A stretch of DNA of 64,000 nt, taken from positions 1,736,001-1,800,000 of the forward strand of contig NZ_LT629770.1 of NCBI RefSeq assembly GCF_900105335.1, given 5' to 3'. This document shows positions 1 through 9,720 of the stretch, in pieces. A program made the position numbers and the translations under genes. This DNA comes from Microbacterium paraoxydans (lineage in GTDB: Bacteria; Actinomycetota; Actinomycetes; Actinomycetales; Microbacteriaceae). The first letter of the stretch is position 1; each line of letters opens with the position of its first letter. The notes beneath the pieces were generated by a model, which saw nothing but the letters and a program-made list of their open reading frames with translations, made no database searches and had not been told where the DNA came from.

Positions 1-2059
1 CCAGCTTGTTCTGCACCTCGGTCTGGATGAGGCGACGCAGCGGGCGGGCGCCGAACACCGGGTCGTACCCGCGCTCGGCCAGCCACGACCGCGCCCCGGG
101 AGTGACCGCGAGCGTGAGGCGACGGTCGCGCAGCCGGTCGTGCAGCTGGTCGACCGACAGCTCCACGATCTGCGCGAGATCGTCTTCGGTGAGCGCCTGG
201 AACATCACGATGTCGTCGAGACGGTTGAGGAACTCCGGCCGGAACGCCTGGCGCACGAGGGCCATCACCTGCTCCCGCTTCTCCTCCACGGAGAGCACGG
301 GGTCGATGAGGATCGGCGAGCCCAGGTTGGAGGTCAGGATGAGGATCACGTTCGAGAAGTCGACCGTGCGCCCCTGCCCGTCCGTCAGCCGTCCGTCGTC
401 GAGCACCTGCAGCAGCACGTCGAACACCTCGGGGTGCGCCTTCTCGACCTCGTCGAGCAGGATCACGCTGTACGGACGACGGCGCACGGCCTCGGTCAGC
501 TGACCGCCCTGCTCGTAGCCGACGTACCCGGGAGGGGCGCCGACGAGCCGGGAGACCGAGTGCTTCTCGCCGTACTCCGACATGTCGATGCGCACCATGG
601 CGTGCTCGTCGTCGAAGAGGAACTGCGCGAGCGCCTTGGCCAGCTCGGTCTTCCCGACACCGGTCGGGCCGAGGAACAGGAACGAGCCGGTGGGGCGACC
701 GGGATCGCTGATGCCCGCGCGCGAGCGGCGCACCGCGTCGGACACGGCCTTGACGGCGTCCTTCTGGCCGATGAGGCGCTTGCCGAGCTCGTTCTCCAGG
801 TGCAGGAGCTTCTCGCTCTCCCCCTGCAGCAGCCGCCCGACGGGAATGCCGGTCCAGGCCGCGATCACGGCCGCGATGTCCTCCTCGGTGACCTGCTCGT
901 TCACCATGCGCGGTTCGCTCGAGGCCGTGGCCTCGGCCTGCTCGGCTTCGGCGATGTCGCGCTCCAGGCGCTTGATCGTCTCGTACTCGAGCTTCGACGC
1001 CTTCGTGTAGTCGGCGTTGCGCATGGCGAGGTCGCGCTGGGTGATCGCGTCGTCGAGCTGCTTCTTCAGCTCTCCGACCCGGTTCAGGCCCTGCCGCTCC
1101 CGCGCCCAGCGGGCCTCGAGTCCGGCCAGCTCCTTCTCGAGTTCGACGAGGTGCTCGCGGAGGGTGCCGAGACGCTCCTTGGACGCGGCGTCCTTCTCCC
1201 GCTTGAGCGCGAGCTCCTCCAGCTTCAGCCGGTCGACCTGACGCTTGAGCTGGTCGATCTCGACGGGAGAGGAGTCGATCTCCATCTTCAGACGAGACAT
1301 CGACTCGTCGATCAGGTCGATGGCCTTGTCCGGCAGCTGCCGCGCGGGCAGGTAGCGGTTGGAGAGGGAGGCCGCGGCCACGAGCGCGCTGTCGGAGATG
1401 GTCACCCCGTGGTGCGCCTCATAACGCCCCTTGAGCCCGCGGAGGATCGCGATCGTGTCCTCGACCGTCGGCTCGCCCACGTACACCTGCTGGAAGCGTC
1501 GCTCGAGGGCGGCGTCCTTCTCGATGAACTCGCGGTACTCGTTGAGCGTGGTGGCGCCGATGAGCCGCAGCTCGCCGCGGGCCAGCATCGGCTTGAGCAT
1601 GTTCGAGGCCGCGACCGAGCCCTCGCCGCCGCCCGCGCCCATGAGCACGTGCAGCTCGTCGATGAACGTGATGACCTGGCCGTCCGACTCGGTGATCTCC
1701 TTGAGCACCTGCTTCAGGCGCTCCTCGAACTGGCCGCGGTACATCGCACCCGCGACGAGCGCGGAGATGTCGAGCGAGACGAGCTCCTTGTCCTTGAGGG
1801 ACTCGGCGACGTCGCCCGCGACGATGCGCTGCGCGAGGCCTTCGACCACCGCGGTCTTGCCGACGCCGGGCTCACCGATCAGCACCGGGTTGTTCTTGGT
1901 ACGGCGGGTGAGCACCTGGCTGACGCGCCGGATCTCACTGTCCCGTCCGATGACGGGGTCGAGCTTGCCCTCGCGGGCACGGTCAGTCAGGTTGATGCCG
2001 AACTGCTCGAGGGCGGACTGCTGTTCCTGGTTCGGGGATCCGGTCTGCGGGGTGGTCAT
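1..2059 (-). CDS. clpB: ATP-dependent disaggregase ClpB, C-terminus off window
   Basis: Hexameric AAA+ disaggregase that rescues aggregated proteins with DnaK. About 686 residues are visible. The first nucleotide-binding domain has Walker A GEPGVGKT near residues 62-69 and Walker [11 protein letters not shown] charged middle domain (rich in K, E, R, L) lies near 255-370. The second AAA domain has GPTGVGKT and [15 protein letters not shown]. The protein starts about 35 residues before the first AAA core, so the usual N-terminal Clp_N substrate domain (about 150 residues) is absent; the ATG at 2057-2059 follows a GGAG-type RBS and sits just below the HAIR site, which argues that this short form is real. 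The last part lies beyond base 1. Family assignment is very secure. Confidence 0.96.
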   Translation of the reverse strand, partial: MTTPQTGSPNQEQQSALEQFGINLTDRAREGKLDPVIGRDSEIRRVSQVLTRRTKNNPVLIGEPGVGKTAVVEGLAQRIVAGDVAESLKDKELVSLDISALVAGAMYRGQFEERLKQVLKEITESDGQVITFIDELHVLMGAGGGEGSVAASNMLKPMLARGELRLIGATTLNEYREFIEKDAALERRFQQVYVGEPTVEDTIAILRGLKGRYEAHHGVTISDSALVAAASLSNRYLPARQLPDKAIDLIDESMSRLKMEIDSSPVEIDQLKRQVDRLKLEELALKREKDAASKERLGTLREHLVELEKELAGLEARWARERQGLNRVGELKKQLDDAITQRDLAMRNADYTKASKLEYETIKRLERDIAEAEQAEATASSEPRMVNEQVTEEDIAAVIAAWTGIPVGRLLQGESEKLLHLENELGKRLIGQKDAVKAVSDAVRRSRAGISDPGRPTGSFLFLGPTGVGKTELAKALAQFLFDDEHAMVRIDMSEYGEKHSVSRLVGAPPGYVGYEQGGQLTEAVRRRPYSVILLDEVEKAHPEVFDVLLQVLDDGRLTDGQGRTVDFSNVILILTSNLGSPILIDPVLSVEEKREQVMALVRQAFRPEFLNRLDDIVMFQALTEDDLAQIVELSVDQLHDRLRDRRLTLAVTPGARSWLAERGYDPVFGARPLRRLIQTEVQNKL

Positions 2060-2089
2060 GCGCTCCTCCTGGAGATGCTCCTTCTGAAA

Positions 2090-2110
2090 GTTGAGTTTGG
2101 TTGACTCAAG
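2090..2110. promoter_or_regulatory. HAIR (HspR) operator upstream of clpB
   Basis: The sequence reads GTTGAGT-N7-ACTCAAG, one mismatch from the HAIR consensus CTTGAGT-N7-ACTCAAG bound by the MerR-type repressor HspR in actinobacteria. It lies 31 bases upstream of the clpB start codon. An hspR gene is in this window at 51736-52149, so repressor and target are both visible. Binding itself is inferred. Confidence 0.85.
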
Positions 2111-2144
2111 TTTAGCATTCGGCGGTGCGCGGCTCCACCACCTC

Positions 2145-3344
2145 TCACCTCTCGCGGGCGACCTCGTCCCAGACGGCCGCCGCCACCTCGCGCTTGGTCC
2201 CGGCCGCGGTCCGTGCCAGGGCTCCTCCGCGACCGAGGATGTGCACGGCGTTCTCGCCACGCTCGAAACCCTGCTCCCAGCCGACCTCGTTCACCACCAG
2301 CAGGTCGACCCCCTTGCGCTCCTGCTTGCCGCGGGCACGGGCGAGCAGTTCGGCCTCGTCCTCCGGGGTCTCCGCCGCGAACGCGACGATGAGCTGCCCT
2401 TCCCGCCGGATGTCGACGAGCGCGGCGACGATGTCCTCGTTCTCGACGAGTTCGATCGTGCCGACGCCGCCACGGTCCTTGGTGAGCTTGCGGGCGGAGA
2501 CCTCGACCGGACGGTAGTCGGCCACCGCCGCCGCCATCAACACGACGTCGGCCGTCGCCGCCTCCTCCTTCATCGCCGCGGACAGCTCGGCGGCTGTGCC
2601 GACCCGCACGATCCGGATGTGCGGGTGGCGGGCCTCCGCGAGCACGTCCCCGGAGACGTTCGCCGCGACGAGCACCACCTCCGCGCCGCGCCCCGCCGCC
2701 TCCGCCGCGAGCGCGACCCCCTGGCGGCCGCTGCTCCGGTTGCCGAGGAAGCGCACCGGATCGATGGGCTCTCGCGTGCCGCCCGCCGAGACGACGACCC
2801 GCACGCCTGCGAGGTCGCCCGGGGCCAGCAGCGCCTGGACGGCGGCGAGGATCTCCTCCGGCTCGACCATGCGACCGGGGCCGCTGTCGCCGCCGGCCAG
2901 TTCGCCGTCGGCGGGGCCGACCACGTGCACGCCGCGGTCCCGGAGCGTGGCCATGTTCGCCTGCGTGGCGGGGTTCCGCCACATCTCCGCGTGCATCGCG
3001 GGGGCGACGAGCACGGGCGCCTCGGTCGCGAGCAGCGTCGTGCCGAGGAGGTCGTCGGCGAGGCCCGCGGCCATCTTCGCGAGGGAGTTCGCCGTCGCCG
3101 GGGCGACCACGACGAGGTCCACCCCCTGCCCCAGCGCGACGTGCCGCACGCGGGCGACATCCTCGTGCACGCTCGTCGTCACCGGGTGCCGGCTCAGCGC
3201 CTCCCAGGTCGGCAGGCCCACGAAGCGCAGCGCATCCTCCGTGGGCACGACGGTCACGTCATGCCCGGTCTTGGTGAGCAGGCGCACGAGGTGCACCGTC
3301 TTGTACGCGGCGATGCCGCCTGTGACTCCGACGACGATGTTCAC
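2145..3344 (-). CDS. coaBC: Bifunctional phosphopantothenoylcysteine decarboxylase / phosphopantothenate-cysteine ligase
   Basis: Cytoplasmic enzyme of coenzyme A synthesis: the CoaB half joins cysteine to 4-phosphopantothenate and the flavin-dependent CoaC half decarboxylates the product. 399 residues, normal length. It starts at a GTG giving (M)[14 protein letters not shown], the FMN-binding start of the family. The decarboxylase part (about 1-180) has H68 in [20 protein letters not shown], and PAMHAEMW (115-122), with His in place of the usual Asn. The flap motif reads GGDSGPGRM, with Gly where E. coli has the active Cys (ACGDxGxGRM). The ligase part has [21 protein letters not shown] and [10 protein letters not shown]. 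The next gene upstream (NRDE) is divergent. Function is secure; the two substitutions may be lineage-typical. Confidence 0.95.
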   Translation of the reverse strand: MNIVVGVTGGIAAYKTVHLVRLLTKTGHDVTVVPTEDALRFVGLPTWEALSRHPVTTSVHEDVARVRHVALGQGVDLVVVAPATANSLAKMAAGLADDLLGTTLLATEAPVLVAPAMHAEMWRNPATQANMATLRDRGVHVVGPADGELAGGDSGPGRMVEPEEILAAVQALLAPGDLAGVRVVVSAGGTREPIDPVRFLGNRSSGRQGVALAAEAAGRGAEVVLVAANVSGDVLAEARHPHIRIVRVGTAAELSAAMKEEAATADVVLMAAAVADYRPVEVSARKLTKDRGGVGTIELVENEDIVAALVDIRREGQLIVAFAAETPEDEAELLARARGKQERKGVDLLVVNEVGWEQGFERGENAVHILGRGGALARTAAGTKREVAAAVWDEVARER

Positions 3345-3431
3345 GCCTCGATTCTGCCTCAGGGTTCGGACGCCCGGGTCGTCGCGGGCGGATCCGTCCC
3401 TGGCCGTCCCGGCCGACCTAGACTCGGAGGC

Positions 3432-4130
3432 GTGTGCACGGTGGTGATCGATGTCGAGGCCGCGGGTTCCGCGCGGCTGCTGGCCGTCCGCGACGAGGAC
3501 CCGGCTCGGGAGTGGGATGCCCTGGGCGCGTGGTGGCCCGAGGAGTATCCGGGGGTGATCGGCATCCGCGATCGGCGGGCCGGTGGCGCCTGGCTCGCCG
3601 TGAACCCCGCCGAACGACGCCTCGCCGTGCTCCTCAATCGTGCCGATGTGCAGGACCTCTCCACGACCACGGCCGTCTCCCGCGGCGCCCTCCCGCTCGC
3701 CGCGGTCACCGGGCGCTCCCCGCAGGACGCCCCGCCGATGCACGGCTTCAATCTGCTCGACGTCGGTCCGGAAGGCGCCCGAGTGCTCTCCTGGGACGGT
3801 GCCGAGCTGCGGGAGACTCCGATCGAGCCCGGGACGCACATGATCGCCCACGACGACCTCGACGACGAGGAGACCCCGCGCATCGCCGCGTGGCTCCCGG
3901 AGTTCCGCGCTCTGGGGCCCGCCGCGGCGAGCGCCGACTGGGCGGCCGAGTGGACCGCGCTCCTCGGAGCCTCCGCGGACCTGCCCCCGGAAGACGACCG
4001 CGCCATCATCCGCGACAACCGCCCGCACGGGTACCCGACACAGTCCCTCCTCTATGCGGTCGCCACGGTCACGCCCGCCGGGGTCGACGTCCGCGACGTC
4101 ACCCTCCCCTCCCCCGCCCACTGGCACTGA
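3432..4130 (+). CDS. NRDE (TANGO2-like) family protein
   Basis: 232 residues. The GTG start is chosen because it places Cys as residue 2 (M-C-T), the hallmark of NRDE proteins, where that Cys may be exposed as an Ntn-type nucleophile. The family motif itself appears in variant form as LLAVRDEDPAREWDALGAWWPEEYPGV near residues 14-39, followed by a Gly/Ala-rich middle and a conserved-looking C-terminal IIRDNRPHGYPTQS. NRDE proteins are related to eukaryotic TANGO2, linked to heme or lipid handling, but no bacterial role is established. It is a single gene, divergent from coaBC, with a 564-bp repeat-filled gap after it. Family call moderately secure; function unknown. Confidence 0.75.
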   Translation: MCTVVIDVEAAGSARLLAVRDEDPAREWDALGAWWPEEYPGVIGIRDRRAGGAWLAVNPAERRLAVLLNRADVQDLSTTTAVSRGALPLAAVTGRSPQDAPPMHGFNLLDVGPEGARVLSWDGAELRETPIEPGTHMIAHDDLDDEETPRIAAWLPEFRALGPAAASADWAAEWTALLGASADLPPEDDRAIIRDNRPHGYPTQSLLYAVATVTPAGVDVRDVTLPSPAHWH

Positions 4131-4694
4131 CCCCCCTCTTTCCCTCTCCACCTCTCCACCCCTCCACCGCTCGCGCCGCGGGATCAAAACCGCGCCCCCG
4201 CCCTCCGCCCGCGGCCCCTTTCTGATCCCGCCCGGCCCGCCGCTTCCCGCGCAGGATCGAAAACGCATCTAGCCGTCCATCCCGCGGGGCCTTTCTGATC
4301 CCGCACCGATGCGGGCGACCGACTCTCGGTTCGACGAGATCCGCTGCGGAGCTTGGGGGGCGATGCCCGCCGGGCGGGGCTGGACCAGAATGCCGCGGCC
4401 TGTCGCGGGACCGTTCGGCCTGATGCGGGACGGTCAACGCTCCGGATCCGGCTCGGTGCCGCGCGTTTTTGGTCCCGCACGACAGCGGGGGACGGTCGCG
4501 AGGCCGACGGGCAGAAGCGGGACGGAAAACGCCCCGGACGCGGGGCATTCACGCGCGTTTTCGATCCCGCACGACTGCGGGGGCGGGTAGGGGGACCGTG
4601 GCGGGACGGAAAGTGGCCCGGATGCGTGGAAACGGGGCACGAAATTGATCCCGCACCGCCGAAGGAAGGGCGGGACGGGGCGGAAGGGGCGGGG
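4131..4694. repeat. Gene-free gap filled with inverted copies of a GCGGGATCRAAAACGCG motif
   Basis: This 564-bp gap separates two convergent genes and holds no convincing gene. About ten copies of a motif near TGCGGGATCAAAACGCG occur in alternating orientation as roughly five inverted pairs: about 4180 with 4220, 4252 with 4300, 4428 with 4475, 4513 with 4570, and 4603 with 4655. Each pair would fold with GCGGGA(T/C)C at one foot and GATCCCGC at the other, enclosing 40-70 bases. A related pair forms the terminator at 10492-10545. The position suggests a bidirectional terminator array or a REP-like expansion. The motif and orientation are read directly; the role is inferred. Confidence 0.6.
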
Positions 4695-5663
4695 TCAGGC
4701 GGCGGGGAGGGCGTCGGCGCAGGAGAAGCGGGCGCGGTAGGCGGTGGGAGTCACGCCCAGCACGCGGGCGAAGTTCTGCCGGAGGACGGCCGCGGAACCG
4801 AAGCCGCAGTCCGTCGCGATGTGTTCGAGCGGAAGATCGGTGCGCTCGAGGAGGCGCTGGGCCTGGATGATCCGCTGCCGGCCGAGCCACGCCGCAGGGG
4901 TCGCCCCGTACTCGGCCTTGAAGCGGCGCGCGAAGGTCCGCGGCGACATGAGTGCCCGCGCTGCGAGCTGGTCGACCGTCAGGTCTTCGCGGAGGTTCTC
5001 CACCGCCCAGTCGGCCACCACGGCGAGCGAATCCGTGGGCGCGACCGGGATGGGGCGATCGATGAACTGCGCCTGACCCCCGTCCCGTTGCGGCGGCACG
5101 ACCATCCGACGCGCGATCCGGTTGGTGATCTCCGCCCCGAGCTCCTGTCGCAGCAGGTGCAGGCAGGCGTCGATGCCCGCGGCGGTGCCCGCGCTGGTGA
5201 TGATGCGGCCGTCCTGGACGAAGAGCACGTCCGGATCAATGTCGACGGCGGGGTACATGTCGGCCATCGTGTGCGCGTACATCCAGTGCGTCGTCGCCCG
5301 CCGCCCGTCCAGCACTCCGGCCGCGGCGAGGATGAACGACCCGCTGCACACGCTCATGACCCAGGCGCCGCGCGCCACGGCCTCGCGGGCCAGGTCGACG
5401 AGGAGCGGGTCGATGTCGCCCCAGACCTCGCGCGGCACCGGGCAGAACACGACGAGGTCGGCCTCCGCGGCGAAGGACAGATCATGTTCCACGTTGATGG
5501 AGAAGCCGATCTTGGAGCGCACGACCCCGGGCCGCGGGGCGACGATGCGGAAGTCGAAGTTCGGCACCCCGTCGGCCGATCGGTCGAGGCCGAACGCCTC
5601 GCAGGCGACCCCGAACTCGAACGGCGCGAAGCCGTCCTGCACCACGCACGCGACGGTCTTCAT
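4695..5663 (-). CDS. GlxA-type AraC family transcriptional regulator (DJ-1/PfpI + HTH)
   Basis: 322 residues from the ATG at 5661-5663, which follows a GGGAGC RBS. The N-terminal half is a class-I amidotransferase/DJ-1-like sensor domain with the nucleophile-elbow sequence VMSVCSGSFILAAAGVL. The C-terminal third is an AraC double HTH: LTVDQLAARALMSPRTFARRF, then HIATDCGFGSAAVLRQNFARVLGVTPTAYR. This architecture is that of GlxA and ArgR-type regulators of amine or amino-acid metabolism; the ligand here is unknown. It is divergent from the tiny membrane-protein gene at 5750. Family secure, target not visible. Confidence 0.85.
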   Translation of the reverse strand: MKTVACVVQDGFAPFEFGVACEAFGLDRSADGVPNFDFRIVAPRPGVVRSKIGFSINVEHDLSFAAEADLVVFCPVPREVWGDIDPLLVDLAREAVARGAWVMSVCSGSFILAAAGVLDGRRATTHWMYAHTMADMYPAVDIDPDVLFVQDGRIITSAGTAAGIDACLHLLRQELGAEITNRIARRMVVPPQRDGGQAQFIDRPIPVAPTDSLAVVADWAVENLREDLTVDQLAARALMSPRTFARRFKAEYGATPAAWLGRQRIIQAQRLLERTDLPLEHIATDCGFGSAAVLRQNFARVLGVTPTAYRARFSCADALPAA

Positions 5664-5749
5664 CACAGCTCCCGGAATGGCAGTTTTCCTACGCACAGTG
5701 CCCGATCCGCCACTCGTGGCAGCATCACACCGAGCGTAGCTTTTCTGCC

Positions 5750-5911
5750 ATGGTACTCCCCATCCTCCTCCTCGCCCTCGTCATCTGGGCGGTCGTCGCC
5801 ACCTTCGTCGAACTGCGGCGCGACGGCTACCGCCCGACCCCCACCGACTGGAGCCGCGTCGCCGGTCAGGACGCCCTGTCGCAGGCCGACCCCGGCCACG
5901 TCTACCGCTGA
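5750..5911 (+). CDS. Small single-pass membrane protein
   Basis: A 53-residue open frame beginning MVLPILLLALVIWAVVATFV, a single hydrophobic helix, followed by a polar tail with RRDGYRPTPTDW and ending GHVYR. Codon use is GC3-rich like that of its neighbours. It sits between a divergent regulator and a co-directional membrane-protein gene that starts 38 bases later. No strong RBS is seen. I do not recognise the family; short tail-anchored proteins of this kind are common in actinobacteria. Moderate confidence that it is expressed. Confidence 0.55.
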   Translation: MVLPILLLALVIWAVVATFVELRRDGYRPTPTDWSRVAGQDALSQADPGHVYR

Positions 5912-5948
5912 CCTGCCGACAATCCGCGAGGAGGGCTACGCTCGGGTC

Positions 5949-6539
5949 ATGAGCGACCCCCAGCAGCCCGGACAGCCCTCGCGCGACGGCGCCGTCGACC
6001 CGGCCGCGACCCCGACCCCTCCGTCGCTCCCGGCGGAGCCGCAGTACCCCGGCGCGCAGGCCCCCGCACCGGGAGCGCCGTACGCCCCCGGCCTCGGCGG
6101 GGGTCATGTCTTCCCCACCGCCACCCCGCAGGCCTCCCCCACCGCGATACCGCAGCCGTCACCGACCGCACCGGGATTCGTCCCCGGATCCGCCGGCATC
6201 CCGCCCTATGGCGCACCGGCCCCGAGCACATCCGGCAACGGCCTCGGCCGCGCGGCGTTCATCGTCGCGCTGGTGACCCTCGCGATCGACGTGTTCCTGA
6301 TCCTCGCGCGGCCGTTCGTCTACATGTCGGACCGGACCTACAGCCTGATCGGCCTGATCGAGGGAGCGTCGGGCATCCTCACCTTCCTCGGCTACGGGGC
6401 TGCGCTCGTGCTCGGCCTCATCGCGGCGCGACGCCCGGGTCCGCGGCTGCTCGCCGGGATCGCCATCGGCATCTCGGGCGCCGGTCTGCTGACGATCGTG
6501 CTGAGCTGGCTCTCGTCGACCTTCTACGGGTTCCTGTGA
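5949..6539 (+). CDS. Proline-rich membrane protein (DUF4190-like architecture)
   Basis: 196 residues. The first about 95 are disordered and rich in Pro, Ala, Gly, Gln and Thr (PTATPQASPTAIPQPSPTAP), followed by three hydrophobic helices: GRAAFIVALVTLAIDVFLIL, GILTFLGYGAALVLGLIAA and LLAGIAIGISGAGLLTIVLSW. A cytoplasmic Pro-rich head before a small membrane domain is typical of actinobacterial DUF4190-like proteins of unknown function. It ends 4 bases before the convergent glycosyltransferase gene. Function not known. Confidence 0.7.
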   Translation: MSDPQQPGQPSRDGAVDPAATPTPPSLPAEPQYPGAQAPAPGAPYAPGLGGGHVFPTATPQASPTAIPQPSPTAPGFVPGSAGIPPYGAPAPSTSGNGLGRAAFIVALVTLAIDVFLILARPFVYMSDRTYSLIGLIEGASGILTFLGYGAALVLGLIAARRPGPRLLAGIAIGISGAGLLTIVLSWLSSTFYGFL

Positions 6540-6543
6540 CCGC

Positions 6544-7770
6544 TCAGGATCGCGGGAGCACCCGCTCGTAGACCTCGATCATGGCGGCCGTCCGCGACGA
6601 CTGCCGGAAGGCGTCCGCCACGGCGGGCACCGGCCGCGGCGCGATCCCGTCCGCGATGTCCGCGGCCGCCTGCCGCAGCGTCGCGGCGAGGGCCTCGATC
6701 CGTTGCGCCTCGACGGCTCGTCCGCGAGCGTGCGGATCCGTCGTCGGCACCGCCCAGAGCCCGCCCTGGAGCTCCGCGGCGATGTCGGGGTCGCACACGA
6801 CGGAGGGCGTGCCGAGGGTGGCCGCCTCGAACGGCGTCATGCCCTGGGTCTCGAACCCGATGGACGTCTGCACGAGCGCATCGGCGGCGGCGATCCGCTC
6901 CAGCGTCTGCGCATACGAGAGCCGGCCGGCGAACCGCACGTCCGCACGCCCCGCGACGATGCGTTCGGCCGCGGCGCGCTGTCCGCCGCCGCCGATCACC
7001 TCGAGCTCGGCGTCGATGCCCGCGTCGACCCAGGCCTGGAGGAACGGGAGCAGGCGCTTCTCCGGACTCATCCGCCCGAGCCAGACGAAGCGCGGGCGCC
7101 CCGGCGTCCGTTCCGCGGGTGCCGCTGCGAGGGTCTGCGCACGGACGTCGTCGTCGATGCCGTTCCACACGACGTCGACGACGCGGGCGACGCCGTTCTG
7201 CTCCAGGCGTCGCGCGAAGTGCCCTGACGGGGCCGTGACGGCGGCGGCGCTCGCCGCGAGACCGCGGAGGTACGACCACCCGTCGCTGCCGCCGACCGGC
7301 ATGCCGATGCCGCGGAGGGCAGCGCGGCGCCAGAGGTTGAGCACGGCGAGCACGGGCCGGTGCAGCGGGGTGACTGCGGCGAGCCCGACATCGACGCGGT
7401 TGTGCATCGTGTGCACGACCGGGATTCCGTGCCGGGCGGCGAAGCGGTGGCCGATGAAGGCGCCCCAGAAGTCGGCCTGCACGTGGACGAGGTCGACGGG
7501 CGGGCGGTGCGCCATGGCCCGGTCGAGAGTCCGATCGGTCGCCCGCCCCGGCCAGGTCATCGCGTACTCCCGATCGAGGGTGATCGGCAGCGACGGAAGG
7601 TCGACGTTCCCCTCGGATGGTGCGGCGTCGTCGCGCCGTGCGTGCATACGGGGCGCGACGACTGTCACGGTGTGCCCGGCGCGCTCCAGGAACGTCCGCT
7701 GCAGCCGCATCGACACCTGCGCCCCGCCGAGGGAGTCGAGGTGCTGATCGGCGAAGAAGACGACGTGCAT
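6544..7770 (-). CDS. GT4-type glycosyltransferase (second of a pair)
   Basis: 408 residues, GT-B fold. The N-terminal domain starts MHVVFFADQHLDSLGGAQVS with the acceptor-side GGA(Q) loop; the C-terminal nucleotide-sugar domain has RFVWLGRMSPEKRLLPFLQAW and the E(x7)E-like GFETQGMTPFEAATLGTPSV. The ATG at 7768-7770 is used; a GTG nine bases upstream (7777-7779) overlaps the stop of the upstream gene as GTGA and is an equally plausible start. It is translationally coupled to the GT gene at 7776-8999, so the pair probably act in order on one glycolipid or cell-envelope acceptor. Sugar donor not determinable. Confidence 0.85.
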   Translation of the reverse strand: MHVVFFADQHLDSLGGAQVSMRLQRTFLERAGHTVTVVAPRMHARRDDAAPSEGNVDLPSLPITLDREYAMTWPGRATDRTLDRAMAHRPPVDLVHVQADFWGAFIGHRFAARHGIPVVHTMHNRVDVGLAAVTPLHRPVLAVLNLWRRAALRGIGMPVGGSDGWSYLRGLAASAAAVTAPSGHFARRLEQNGVARVVDVVWNGIDDDVRAQTLAAAPAERTPGRPRFVWLGRMSPEKRLLPFLQAWVDAGIDAELEVIGGGGQRAAAERIVAGRADVRFAGRLSYAQTLERIAAADALVQTSIGFETQGMTPFEAATLGTPSVVCDPDIAAELQGGLWAVPTTDPHARGRAVEAQRIEALAATLRQAAADIADGIAPRPVPAVADAFRQSSRTAAMIEVYERVLPRS

Positions 7771-7775
7771 CCGCG

Positions 7776-8999
7776 TCACTCGGGCAGCGGCTCGTCGCGG
7801 TACAGCGCCTCGAAGGTGTCGAGCGTGCGGTTGATGTCGTGGATGGCCACACCGTCGAGGGACGCCTTCTGCATCCGCTCGTACTCGCCGGGGGAGGCGG
7901 TCAGCACGGCGGTGAGCTTCGCGGCGAGGTCGTCGACGTCTCCCGGCGTGAAGAGGTGGCCGTTCTCGCCGTCGTGCACGAGGTGCGGCAGGGCGACGGC
8001 GTCCGCGGCGACGATCGGCAACGCCGATGCCATCGCCTCCATCGTCGCGATGGACTGTAGCTCGGCGATCGACGCGATGACGAAGAGGCTCGCACGGGAC
8101 AACAGCGCCCGCAGCTCCTCGTCGGTGGTCCGGCCGTGGAAGGTGACCCGGTCCGACAGCCCGAGCTGTGCCGTCAGGTGCTCGAGCTGCTTGCGCTGGT
8201 CTCCGCCGCCGACGATGTCGAACGTCGTGTGCAGCGCCGGGTCGAGCTTGGTCATCGCCTTGAGGATGACCTCGACCTGCTTCTCCGCCGTCAGCCGGCC
8301 CACGAACACGAGCCGGTTCTCCTCGCGCGGGGCGATGACCGGGGTGTACTGGGAGCGGTCGATGCCGCAGCTCACCGGGATGACGCCGCGCACCTCGACC
8401 GTCTTCTCCAGGAAGTCGGCGGCCCGACGCGTCGGCGTGGTGATCGCCCGCGTCAGGTCGAAGGTGCGCTTCGCGTCGGCCCAAGCGAACTTGAGCACCA
8501 GGTCGTCGACGAACTTCGGCATGGTCGTGTGGTCGAGGATGTTCTCGGCCATGACGTGGTTCGTCGCGATGACCGGAATGCCGCGCTGCTTCGCGATGCG
8601 CGCGAGTCCGCGCCCGATCACGATGTGGGACTGGATGTGCACGACGTCGGGCTGCACGGCGTCGAGCACCTTCCGGGCGTAGTGCTTGGAGCGCCACGGC
8701 CACACGAAGCGCAGCCAGTCGTGCGGGGCCCAGCGCACGGAGGGCAGGCGGTGGAGCGTCATCGGCTCCCCCTCGATGACCTCGGTGCGGGGCGCGGTGC
8801 GACGGTAGGCCTGGTTGGGGGCGACGACGTGCACCTCGTGCCCGCGCTGCACGAGCCCGGCGGCGAGACGCTCCGCGAAGCGGGCGGCGCCGTTGATGTC
8901 GGGCGCGAACGTGTCGCAGCCGAGGAGGATCTTCAGCGGACGGGGCTGTGCGGCGGTGGCGTCGCGCGACGCATCGATCGGATCGTCGGAGGAGGTCAC
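7776..8999 (-). CDS. GT4-type glycosyltransferase (first of a pair)
   Basis: 407 residues from a GTG start. After a short polar tail the protein reads LKILLGCDTFAPDINGAARFAERLA, the acceptor-binding start of GT4 enzymes, then HIQSHIVIGRGLARIAK and NHVMAENILDHT. The C-terminal half has LVFVGRLTAEKQVEVILKAM and FVIASIAELQSIATMEAMASALPIVAAD, the donor-binding EX7E region. The closest general resemblance is to actinobacterial mannosyl- and glucosyl-transferases that build glycolipids such as PIM or diglucosyl-diacylglycerol. It overlaps the second GT by four bases if the GTG start there is used. Exact product unknown. Confidence 0.85.
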   Translation of the reverse strand: MTSSDDPIDASRDATAAQPRPLKILLGCDTFAPDINGAARFAERLAAGLVQRGHEVHVVAPNQAYRRTAPRTEVIEGEPMTLHRLPSVRWAPHDWLRFVWPWRSKHYARKVLDAVQPDVVHIQSHIVIGRGLARIAKQRGIPVIATNHVMAENILDHTTMPKFVDDLVLKFAWADAKRTFDLTRAITTPTRRAADFLEKTVEVRGVIPVSCGIDRSQYTPVIAPREENRLVFVGRLTAEKQVEVILKAMTKLDPALHTTFDIVGGGDQRKQLEHLTAQLGLSDRVTFHGRTTDEELRALLSRASLFVIASIAELQSIATMEAMASALPIVAADAVALPHLVHDGENGHLFTPGDVDDLAAKLTAVLTASPGEYERMQKASLDGVAIHDINRTLDTFEALYRDEPLPE

Positions 9000-9126
9000 A
9001 GAGATGCCTAACGGGGTGGCGGCCAAGGAGAAGCCCTGGTCGGGCGGTGGCAACTCTACCCGAGGGCCCTGTCCCCGACGCCGAGCCATACCGGCATCCT
9101 TCAGCCTCGGCCGATACCGTGAAGCC

Positions 9127-9714
9127 ATGCGACTGCACGCCGACGCCGACCCCCAGCTGTGGATCCCCGTGACGGACTCGCTCGGGTGGAGGGGACGCCG
9201 GCATCGCAAGGCCGCGATCCGGATGCTGCTCGGCCAGGTGAACGCCGCGGTCGGCGCGACGGAGCGCCCCGGTTCGCGGTTCGGAGCCTGGGCGATGAGC
9301 CAGGCCGCGCCGATGCTCATGAAGAAGGCCGACGGCCGGGTGCTCGCGTGGACGTGGAAGGCGGAGCCGGACCTCGTCGTGGCGATGGCGACGGTGCAGG
9401 CGCTGACCCCCGACATCCGGATCGCCCGCGCGTCGATGCCGATGGAGTACGACGACACGACCTCCTTCCCGACCCGGCTCGGCGTCGGCGAGAAACTCGT
9501 GGTCCCGACCCCGCCCTCGCCTTCGGCGCCGCCCTTCGCGACCTACACATGGGACACCGGTACGCACCTGGTGACCCTGACCGCCGTCTGCAGCGACCGG
9601 GAACGCTTCGGCACGCTCATCGGCGCGCTGGACGAGCTGGCCCGCAGCCTCCGCATCGCCGACGACCTCACCGGCGGCGAGTCGCCCGACGTCCTCCGCC
9701 TCCCGCCCGCCTGA
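9127..9714 (+). CDS. Conserved hypothetical protein
   Basis: 195 residues with no signal peptide or membrane helix. It begins MRLHADADPQLWIPVTDSLGWRGRR; the middle has WAMSQAAPMLMKKADGRVLAWTWKAEPDLVVAMATVQ and the C-terminal part THLVTLTAVCSDRERFGTLIGALDELARSL. It looks like a soluble alpha/beta protein of the kind seen next to envelope genes, but I do not recognise the family. It is divergent from the glycosyltransferase pair and is followed six bases later by a membrane-protein gene, so the two are probably co-transcribed. Codon bias supports coding. Confidence 0.7.
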   Translation: MRLHADADPQLWIPVTDSLGWRGRRHRKAAIRMLLGQVNAAVGATERPGSRFGAWAMSQAAPMLMKKADGRVLAWTWKAEPDLVVAMATVQALTPDIRIARASMPMEYDDTTSFPTRLGVGEKLVVPTPPSPSAPPFATYTWDTGTHLVTLTAVCSDRERFGTLIGALDELARSLRIADDLTGGESPDVLRLPPA

Positions 9715-9720
9715 CACCGG

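Noticed and set aside
140..2104. Long open frame on the plus strand opposite clpB
   Set aside because: It is antisense to a clear ClpB sequence, rich in His, Arg, Asp and Gly as expected of an antisense frame in GC-rich DNA, and has no recognisable motif.
4131..4694. Possible small protein genes in the repeat gap
   Set aside because: All frames are low-complexity Arg/Pro/Gly, without RBS, and overlap the inverted repeats.
4353..5948. In-frame upstream extension of the membrane protein at 5949 through the repeat gap
   Set aside because: The extension runs antisense to the AraC-type gene and through the hairpin array; the ATG at 5949 begins a sensible Pro-rich start.
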